DNA of 7,184 nucleotides from UBA10110 sp964354145 (GTDB lineage Bacteria > Patescibacteriota > Kazan-3B-28 > UBA10110), in assembly GCA_964354145.1 (NCBI GenBank), contig CAYGXX010000032.1, forward strand, positions 1-7,184, read 5' to 3'. Both the position numbers and the translations under genes were made by a program. Below are positions 1 through 5,072 of this stretch, piece by piece. The notes below the pieces were generated by a model, which saw nothing but the letters and a program-made list of their open reading frames with translations, did no database searches and had not been told where the DNA came from. Every line of letters starts with the position of its first letter. The first letter of the stretch is position 1.

Positions 1-659
1 TTGGCTCTAAAAATACTGTCCTGGGTTGTCTGATCGCTTAAAGTAGTCAGGTGGATTTTCATCTTTTTGTCGAATCCATCCTGGAAATAGATGGTCATAG
101 TATTCAATTGGCATTGAACGGAAAGAGCATTATCGAGATTCAGGCTGCAAGCCACCTGATGCTCTTCTTTCAAAATTCGTTTAACATTAACACCCAAAAA
201 ACTCTTGAGTAAATTCCTTTTCCCTAAAATATTGGCTAATAAATTACGCTTAGGGCTGATCATTAAAGAGCCAGCGATATAGCGCTCGCCGATTCTACCC
301 AAACGTAAATGTTTGATGGTATGGTTGGCTAAAAGTTTGGCTCCAGCTACCCAACTTTTGATCCCTAGGGTTTGGGCCAGGTGATTGCTCCGGCTGGTCG
401 GGATGATCCCCAGGGGCATCTTTTCATAGTCAGCCAGAGCATCAATGATAGTATTGACGGTGCTATTTCCTCCCACCGCCACCACTGCCTCGGTGTCCGC
501 CTTGACATTTCGTTTCAGTAAGTCCTGCGTGTTGGCTAGGTCATCAATCAAGACAACTTTATACTTAACATCTAACTTACTGAGTAAGTTAGTGAGAGCA
601 TGTTCAATGCGTCGATACCGCTGATTACCTGCTTTGGGGTTAGCTAACAGGAGATACAT
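1..659 (-). CDS. Diacylglycerol kinase-like (DAGK catalytic domain) protein, 3' end beyond the window
   Basis: The reverse strand from ATG 659-657 reads open to the left edge, giving 219 residues of a protein whose C-terminus is missing. Family members (YegS/DgkB type) phosphorylate diacylglycerol or related lipids at the inner face of the membrane and are usually about 290-330 residues. Visible family marks are the N-terminal MYLLLANPKAGN (residues 1-12, the NPxAG strand-loop), a nucleotide-loop equivalent VGGNSTVNTIIDAL (62-75) and PLGIIPTSRSNHLAQTLGI (82-100). The loop normally reads GGDGT and here reads GGNST. The usual LGTGND stretch reads TSRSNH. Both changes hit residues tied to ATP binding, so catalysis is doubtful. 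The start lies 3 nt after the bactofilin stop. GAGGAG inside the end of that gene could serve as a distant ribosome site, so the two are probably co-transcribed and translationally coupled. The fold assignment is fairly safe; kinase activity is not. Confidence 0.8.
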   Translation of the reverse strand, partial: MYLLLANPKAGNQRYRRIEHALTNLLSKLDVKYKVVLIDDLANTQDLLKRNVKADTEAVVAVGGNSTVNTIIDALADYEKMPLGIIPTSRSNHLAQTLGIKSWVAGAKLLANHTIKHLRLGRIGERYIAGSLMISPKRNLLANILGKRNLLKSFLGVNVKRILKEEHQVACSLNLDNALSVQCQLNTMTIYFQDGFDKKMKIHLTTLSDQTTQDSIFRA

Positions 660-662
660 AAA

Positions 663-1073
663 CTATTCTGTTTTCTCCTCTTCCACTTCAAAAGTAGGCT
701 TAGCCAAAGGTTCTTCTTCGGAAACTTCTTGCATTTCACTGCTGCCCTTGAGAATCCCGCCCGGCTCGATTTGCATGGCTTGGCTATTGACGTTCCCATT
801 AATGCGACCAGTTTCCAAAATCTCCAATTTTTCTTTGGCGGAGATGTTGCCTTCGACCTCACCCGCTACATAAACATTGGTCGCTAGGATCTCTGCCCTG
901 ATCTTAGCGTGCTCACCAATAATTAAGTCGCCGGCAGTTTCAATTTCGCCGATGAATTGACCGTTGATCTGCACATCGCCTTCGCTGCGGAGTTCGCCCT
1001 CGACTACCACGTCTTTGCCAATCAAGGTGTCCAAATGAGTAGAGTCAGCGAAATCTTTTCTATCTTTTGCCAT
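663..1073 (-). CDS. Bactofilin family cytoskeletal protein
   Basis: Encodes 136 residues. Bactofilins form a right-handed beta-helix that polymerises without nucleotide into filaments, often membrane-associated, and scaffold cell-shape or envelope enzymes. The core spans about residues 16-112: a run of short beta repeats with the family pattern GKDVVVEGELRSEGDVQING, then GEIETAGDLIIGEHAKI, VYVAGEVEGNISAKEKLEI and GRINGNV. A short polar N-terminus precedes it. A strongly acidic tail follows (about 113-136, Glu-rich, ending EEEKTE). I chose the start MAKDRKDF at 1073 over an in-frame ATG at 1139 because a near-consensus promoter sits between them, so the longer form would begin upstream of its own transcript, and because the extra 22 residues do not look like bactofilin. 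No Shine-Dalgarno sequence is visible before either start. It is the first gene of a leftward operon with the kinase-like gene. Confidence 0.92.
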   Translation of the reverse strand: MAKDRKDFADSTHLDTLIGKDVVVEGELRSEGDVQINGQFIGEIETAGDLIIGEHAKIRAEILATNVYVAGEVEGNISAKEKLEILETGRINGNVNSQAMQIEPGGILKGSSEMQEVSEEEPLAKPTFEVEEEKTE

Positions 1074-1106
1074 TCTGTTGTGATAGGTGAATAAAGTGAC
1101 AGGCTC

Positions 1107-1135
1107 ATTATAGAGAGCAGGGGAGAAATAGTAAA
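1107..1135 (-). promoter_or_regulatory. Promoter of the bactofilin operon (sigma-70 type)
   Basis: On the reverse strand, -35 TTTACT (1135-1130) is followed by a 17-nt spacer and a perfect -10 TATAAT (1112-1107). Transcription would begin near 1100, leaving a leader of about 27 nt before the ATG at 1073. The site lies downstream of the alternative ATG at 1139 and therefore decides the start choice for the bactofilin gene. Confidence 0.7.
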
Positions 1136-1156
1136 GCACAAAGATTGATCTGACAA
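1128..1156 (-). promoter_or_regulatory. Possible second, overlapping promoter for the bactofilin operon
   Basis: On the reverse strand, TTGTCA (1156-1151, 5 of 6 to consensus) is followed after 17 nt by TACTAT (1133-1128, 4 of 6). It overlaps the -35 box of the stronger promoter. It could be an alternative start or a chance match. The evidence is only hexamer similarity and spacing. Confidence 0.25.
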
Positions 1157-1199
1157 AAAACCCACTTCTTCGGATAAATTCAGTCTGGAACCAGCTTAT

Positions 1200-1228
1200 T
1201 TGACTTGAGTAGGGAGAGAGAGTATAAT
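1200..1228 (+). promoter_or_regulatory. Promoter of the MacAB-like operon (sigma-70 type)
   Basis: TTGACT (1200-1205, 5 of 6 to consensus), a 17-nt spacer and a perfect TATAAT (1223-1228). Initiation near 1235 would give a leader of about 25 nt before the adaptor ATG at 1260. It faces away from the bactofilin promoter. About 64 bp separate the two main -35 boxes, enough for a shared regulator, but I see no clear palindromic operator there. Confidence 0.75.
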
Positions 1229-1259
1229 TACTTCCTTACATTATTATTGGCGATGATAC

Positions 1260-2831
1260 ATGAAAGCTAGGTATATAGTAATACCAGTAATTGTTTTGGG
1301 TGCCGCAGCTCTGACCACCTGGATTTTGGTGAACAACTTTAACAAAAAACCTCAGTATGATTTGTTTGCTGTCCGGCGAGGAGCAGTAGTGAAAACGGTG
1401 TCCGTGTCCGGTTCCGTCATTTCTGATCAAAAATTAGAGTTAGGTTTTTTGACTCCTGGGATTGTGCAGGAGGTTAAAGTTAAAGTTGGTGACCAAGTGA
1501 AGACAGGCGATTTATTGGTAGCTTTAGACACTAGCGTGCTCCGGGCCCAAGCCAGCCAAGCCCGAGCTAGTATTGCTGTGGCTAGCGCACTACTCTCTAA
1601 AACTCGCGATCATTTGCGGGCGGCTGACCTTGCTGTTCTCAATCGTTCTTTAGATAACGCCCAGGTAGCTTTGGATACAGCCCGGAGGAATCTTCAAGAT
1701 GCTTATCAGTCTCGCGAGACTGACCGCAATAGCGTTGCAGTAGGCCTCACTGCCGCAGAGACTGCCTATCAAAATGCCCTGAATGCCTACAATGCTCAAC
1801 TATCAGTGATTGATCAAAGCACAGTAGGGGCTCAAATGATTTTGAATAATGCTACTAATGCTTTGAATACCGCTCAAAATAGTTACAATCAAATTCTGAA
1901 TTTATATAATCAAGGCCAAGTGACTTTTACTGAGCTGCAGCAAGCCCAGTCAGCTTTAACTACAGCTAACACAGCGTATTTGTCGGCCCGGACAGCCTAT
2001 GACACTGCTCTTCGGCAAGCCAATTTACAAAGGGTATCGGCTGCTGGGAGTTTAGACGCTGCTAGATCCCAATTGAATAGCGCTCAAACAGCCTATAACT
2101 CGGCTACCACTGGTTTGGATATGAAGATTAATGCTGCTCAAAACGCCCTCTCCGCTGCCGAGGCGGCTTATAATTTAGCCCAGGCTCAGTATCAACAGTC
2201 TTTAGCCCCGGCACACAGCGCGGATATCTCTTCCGCCTCCGCTCAAGTAGCCGCTGCTGCTGCTTCCTTGAAAATAGTAGAAGCTCAAATCAGCAAGGCT
2301 GCTATCAAAGCCCCGATTGATGGTTTAGTCACCGCGGTTGCTGCCAAGGCTCATGAAATCTCTCCCTTGGCCGGTCCAGCGATCACCCTGGAGACTGCCG
2401 GCTCTTTTCAAGTTGAAGCCTATGTTTCCGAAATGGATATCGAGAAGGTTTTAGTGGGCGATCAAGTTAAACTTACCTTTGATTCTTTACCTAATGTAGA
2501 GACCCAGGGAACGATAGCTTCGATGGATCCAGCTGCTACTATTCTTCTGGGGGTGGTGAACTATAAAGTAACGGTGGCTTTGCCGGAACGAGCAGAAGGG
2601 TTAAAACCAGCCATGACTGCTGATTTGGAAATTCTGACTGACCAGCGAGATAATGTGTTGTTTGTTCCCCGCAAGGCGCTGATTAAATCTACTGGCGGTT
2701 ACACAATTAAGATACTAGAAACCAGCGGTCCGAAGGATCGTGAAGTTCAGGTGGGATTGATCGGTGATAGCGAGGCAGAGATTATTGCCGGTCTCTCGGA
2801 GGACGAGCAAGTAGTCTTAAGACAACTCTAA
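1260..2831 (+). CDS. HlyD/MacA-type membrane fusion (periplasmic adaptor) protein with long hairpin
   Basis: Encodes 523 residues, against roughly 370 for Gram-negative MacA. It should be anchored in the cytoplasmic membrane and work with the ABC pair encoded directly downstream. Domains in order are a signal-anchor helix (about 5-24), the first half of a biotinyl-lipoyl-like domain (62-92, with GIVQEVKVKVGDQVKTGD), and an exceptionally long helical hairpin (about 93-345). Then come the second lipoyl half (347-378, IKAPIDGLVTAV), a beta-barrel domain (about 383-457) and a membrane-proximal domain to the end (VLFVPRKALI at 466-475). The hairpin is rich in Ala, Gln and Asn and carries repeated TAY/AAY triplets, often 7 residues apart. 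Its midpoint, near 211-229, resembles the tip of MacA/AcrA hairpins but lacks the conserved Arg. The start has a good promoter about 25 nt upstream of the leader end but no Shine-Dalgarno sequence. Substrate is unknown: macrolide, peptide and lipid export are all possible. Confidence 0.93.
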   Translation: MKARYIVIPVIVLGAAALTTWILVNNFNKKPQYDLFAVRRGAVVKTVSVSGSVISDQKLELGFLTPGIVQEVKVKVGDQVKTGDLLVALDTSVLRAQASQARASIAVASALLSKTRDHLRAADLAVLNRSLDNAQVALDTARRNLQDAYQSRETDRNSVAVGLTAAETAYQNALNAYNAQLSVIDQSTVGAQMILNNATNALNTAQNSYNQILNLYNQGQVTFTELQQAQSALTTANTAYLSARTAYDTALRQANLQRVSAAGSLDAARSQLNSAQTAYNSATTGLDMKINAAQNALSAAEAAYNLAQAQYQQSLAPAHSADISSASAQVAAAAASLKIVEAQISKAAIKAPIDGLVTAVAAKAHEISPLAGPAITLETAGSFQVEAYVSEMDIEKVLVGDQVKLTFDSLPNVETQGTIASMDPAATILLGVVNYKVTVALPERAEGLKPAMTADLEILTDQRDNVLFVPRKALIKSTGGYTIKILETSGPKDREVQVGLIGDSEAEIIAGLSEDEQVVLRQL

Positions 2832-2835
2832 AACC

Positions 2836-3537
2836 ATGCCAGAATCTCTGGTCAGCATTCGTGATTTGCGCAAAGTTTATGGCAATGGCAGTGCATCGAT
2901 CGAAGTGCTTCGAGGCATTAGTTTAGATATTGCTGCTGGTGAATTTTTGGCGATCATGGGACCATCGGGGTCGGGTAAATCTACTCTGATGCATATTTTG
3001 GGTTTATTGGATCAGCCGAGCTCTGGCACTTATGAGCTAGAGGGTAAAAGGGTGAATGATCTTACCGAAAACCAGTTAGCCGATTTGCGTAACCGCAAAT
3101 TAGGTTTTGTCTTCCAAGCTTTTAATCTACTCCCGCGCACTTCAACTTTAGAAAATGTGGAACTGCCATTAATTTACAATCGGTCGGTGGCAGCTAGCCA
3201 GCGCCGGAGTATCGCTCGAGCAGCTGTAGCTGCCGTGGGGCTAGAACATCGTCTCTTGGCTTCTCCGAGCCAACTATCTGGAGGAGAACAGCAGCGCGTC
3301 GCTATTGCGAGAGCCTTGGTGAGCAATCCTCAGATTATCTTTGCCGATGAACCAACCGGTAATTTAGATACCAAAACCAGTATTGAGATTATGCAAATCT
3401 TTCGAGGATTAAATCAGCAAGGGCACACGGTTGTTGTAGTTACTCACGAACCTGATGTTGCTAAGTTTGCGCGCCGGATCATTACTTTGCGTGATGGTTC
3501 AGTTGTAAGCGATACACCGAATCCGGAAAAAACATGA
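2836..3537 (+). CDS. MacB/LolD-family ABC transporter ATP-binding protein
   Basis: Encodes 233 residues, the usual length for a stand-alone ATPase of the MacB/LolD/FtsE group. All motifs for ATP hydrolysis are intact: Walker A GPSGSGKST (42-50), Q-loop Gln94 in FVFQAFNLLP, signature LSGGEQQR (147-154), Walker B IIFADE with the catalytic Glu172, D-loop GNLD (175-178) and switch His204 in VVTHE. It would form a cytoplasmic dimer powering the permease encoded next. The start lies 4 nt after the adaptor stop with no Shine-Dalgarno sequence, suggesting coupled translation. The stop overlaps the permease start as ATGA. Unlike Gram-negative MacB, the ATPase and permease are separate polypeptides, as is common in Gram-positive and CPR genomes. 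The family call is secure; the transported substrate cannot be read from the ATPase. Confidence 0.96.
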   Translation: MPESLVSIRDLRKVYGNGSASIEVLRGISLDIAAGEFLAIMGPSGSGKSTLMHILGLLDQPSSGTYELEGKRVNDLTENQLADLRNRKLGFVFQAFNLLPRTSTLENVELPLIYNRSVAASQRRSIARAAVAAVGLEHRLLASPSQLSGGEQQRVAIARALVSNPQIIFADEPTGNLDTKTSIEIMQIFRGLNQQGHTVVVVTHEPDVAKFARRIITLRDGSVVSDTPNPEKT

Positions 3538-4772
3538 ACCCATTTATCAACGCTAAATTAGCTTTTCATGCTTTGTGGGTTAATAAAACCCGTTCGATTT
3601 TAACTTTACTAGGAATTGTGATCGGCATTTCCGCAGTGGTGATCATTATCGCTTCGGGGGAGGGAGTGCAGCAATTTATTCTCAACCAAATTCAAGGCAT
3701 CGGCACTAATATTATTGCCGTGGTTCCAGGTAGCTCTGAAGGAGAGAGAATTGGTCCGCCCGCAGCAGTGATGGGGGTGACAGTGACGACTTTAACGATG
3801 GAAGACGAAGAAGCTTTAGGCGATCCCCGCAATGTGCCAGATGTAGCAGAGGTCGGGGCTGCCGTCGCGCCCACCCAAGTAGTAGTTAAGGGATTAGACG
3901 CCGATATTATGACCACTATTTACGGGATCACTCCCAATTATTTTGATTTGATGAGTTTGGATTTTATCGCCGGCGATTCTTTTGCTGAAGACGATATTAA
4001 ATCCCTCAATAAAGTCGCTGTTTTAGGCGGGACCATTAAAAACCAAATGTTTGGCGACGAGGAAGCGATTGGCCGAAAAGTTAAATTAAAAAATAATAAT
4101 TATCGGATCGTTGGCATATTAGATAAAAGCACGGGATTTTCTTTTGGCATGGATTACGGTAAATTTATTTTTGTGCCAGTGACCACAGCGCAAAAATTTT
4201 TATTAGGCGTAGGTTATCTTCTGGAAGTGATGGTGAGGGTGGGGGATCCTGCACAAGTGGAGTCAGCCCGCGCGGATATTATTGAGACTTTGCGCTTGCG
4301 ACATAATATTGGCCCGGAGCAGAAAGATGATTTTACAGTTCGCACCATTCAGGATGCCATTAGCATCATCAATATGGTAATGGGCGCTTTAACGCTATTT
4401 TTAGCAGCCATTGCTGGGATTTCTCTAGTCGTTGGTGGCATTGGCATTATGAATATTATGCTGGTTTCAGTGACCGAACGGACTCGCGAAATTGGTTTGA
4501 GGAAGGCTTTAGGAGCCCGTCGGCGCGATATTTTATTGCAATTTTTATTGGAAGCGGTTCTACTCACCGTGATGGGAGGCATCATTGGTTTTTTGATTGG
4601 TATCACTGGCGCTTTCGGGATCTCCCGCGTAGGCAATTGGGATTTCCATCTTAGTTTGTTGGCCATTACCTTACCCATTGCTATGACGGCTGCCTTTGGA
4701 ATTGCTTTTGGCATGTATCCAGCCATGAAGGCCAGTAAATTAGATCCAATTGTCGCGTTGCGTTACGAGTAG
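3534..4772 (+). CDS. MacB/FtsX-family ABC transporter permease
   Basis: Encodes 412 residues with the classic MacB permease plan: an N-terminal membrane helix (about 22-41, after the N-proximal ALWVNKTRSILTLLGIVIG), an extracytoplasmic MacB-type core domain (about 42-280), then three C-terminal helices (about 282-311, 335-363 and 372-397). The conserved cytoplasmic coupling segment VTERTREIGLRKALGARR is at 313-330, and the family ending YPAMKASKLDPIVALRYE at 395-412. These proteins work as dimers that transmit ATPase motion to the outer face and the adaptor (mechanotransmission) and need not pass substrate through the membrane itself. The gene starts in a 4-nt overlap with the ATPase stop, so the three genes 1260-4772 are an operon. 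No duplicated or broken domain is seen. Functional alternatives within the family include macrolide or antimicrobial peptide export and lipoprotein or lipid handling. Confidence 0.95.
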   Translation: MNPFINAKLAFHALWVNKTRSILTLLGIVIGISAVVIIIASGEGVQQFILNQIQGIGTNIIAVVPGSSEGERIGPPAAVMGVTVTTLTMEDEEALGDPRNVPDVAEVGAAVAPTQVVVKGLDADIMTTIYGITPNYFDLMSLDFIAGDSFAEDDIKSLNKVAVLGGTIKNQMFGDEEAIGRKVKLKNNNYRIVGILDKSTGFSFGMDYGKFIFVPVTTAQKFLLGVGYLLEVMVRVGDPAQVESARADIIETLRLRHNIGPEQKDDFTVRTIQDAISIINMVMGALTLFLAAIAGISLVVGGIGIMNIMLVSVTERTREIGLRKALGARRRDILLQFLLEAVLLTVMGGIIGFLIGITGAFGISRVGNWDFHLSLLAITLPIAMTAAFGIAFGMYPAMKASKLDPIVALRYE

Positions 4773-4773
4773 C

Positions 4774-4805
4774 TTTACTTTTGGGTTTGCTTTGCTTAAT
4801 ATAAT
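4774..4805 (+). promoter_or_regulatory. Candidate promoter for secG
   Basis: A perfect -10 TATAAT lies at 4800-4805 in the 50-nt gap between the permease stop and secG. The best -35 is weak: TTTACT at 4774-4779, the same hexamer as in the bactofilin promoter, but with a long 20-nt spacer. Initiation near 4812 would leave a leader of only about 11 nt and no Shine-Dalgarno sequence. Alternatively, secG is simply read through from the upstream operon. Confidence 0.4.
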
Positions 4806-4822
4806 AAAGTAACTTTTTCGCT

Positions 4823-5047
4823 ATGGCACTGGGAAAAATCTTAATGATCGTGCAAGTTGTCTTAGCCATTCTTCTGATGGCGAGTGTTCTCTTGCAGGCT
4901 CGGGGGGCTTCTTTGGGCGAAGCCTGGGGAGGTAGTAGTGCCTTCTATTCTACTCGTCGCGGAGCCGATAAAACTCTCTTTATTATTACTATTGTTCTGG
5001 CGGTACTGTTTGTGTTGGTCGCCCTAATCAGTTTGCTGGTACAATAG
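4823..5047 (+). CDS. secG: Protein-export membrane protein SecG
   Basis: Encodes 74 residues, within the normal short range for SecG. It is the small accessory subunit of the SecYEG channel, which helps SecA-driven protein export. Two membrane helices are visible (about 4-24 and 51-73), separated by the conserved cytoplasmic loop: LLQARGASLGEAWGGSS (23-39) then FYSTRRGADK (41-50). The pattern LLQ-x-RG, followed by Gly-rich residues and the RRGA-x-K motif, is diagnostic. The ATG has no Shine-Dalgarno sequence. The next gene begins 25 nt downstream if its ATT start is accepted, so secG and the solute-binding protein are probably co-transcribed. That would place an export-channel subunit beside one of its likely clients. 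Confidence 0.93.
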   Translation: MALGKILMIVQVVLAILLMASVLLQARGASLGEAWGGSSAFYSTRRGADKTLFIITIVLAVLFVLVALISLLVQ

Positions 5048-5059
5048 ATCCCATTATTA

Positions 5060-5069
5060 AGGGAGGTGA
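5060..5069 (+). promoter_or_regulatory. Strong Shine-Dalgarno site in front of an ATT start
   Basis: AGGGAGGTGA contains GGAGGTGA (5062-5069), an eight-base perfect match to the usual 16S rRNA 3' tail complement. It is by far the strongest such site in the window. Its GGAGG core ends 6 nt before ATT at 5073, ideal initiation spacing, and the frame from that ATT is open into the solute-binding protein. No ATG, GTG or TTG in any frame sits at a suitable distance. Confidence 0.7.
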
Positions 5070-5072
5070 GTT

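Noticed and set aside
634..873. Forward-strand open frame over the bactofilin 3' end
   Set aside because: It is antisense to the bactofilin and the kinase start, has a low-complexity Ser-rich translation, and no supporting signals.
1074..1139. Longer bactofilin form starting at the in-frame ATG 1139
   Set aside because: The strongest reverse-strand promoter (1107-1135) lies inside this extension, so the transcript would begin after that ATG, and the 22 extra residues have no bactofilin character.
4349..4726. Open frame on the reverse strand inside the permease gene
   Set aside because: It lies wholly antisense to well-conserved FtsX-domain coding sequence, its translation shows no family motif, and it has no promoter or ribosome site. 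Similar antisense frames at 3692-3916, 4681-4869 and 5123-5344 were rejected for the same reason.
4775..4818. Possible terminator after the permease gene: TTACTTT (4775-4781) pairs with AAAGTAA (4806-4812), followed by TTTTT
   Set aside because: The stem is only 7 AT-rich pairs around a 24-nt loop and overlaps the candidate secG -10 box, so it is too weak to call a terminator.
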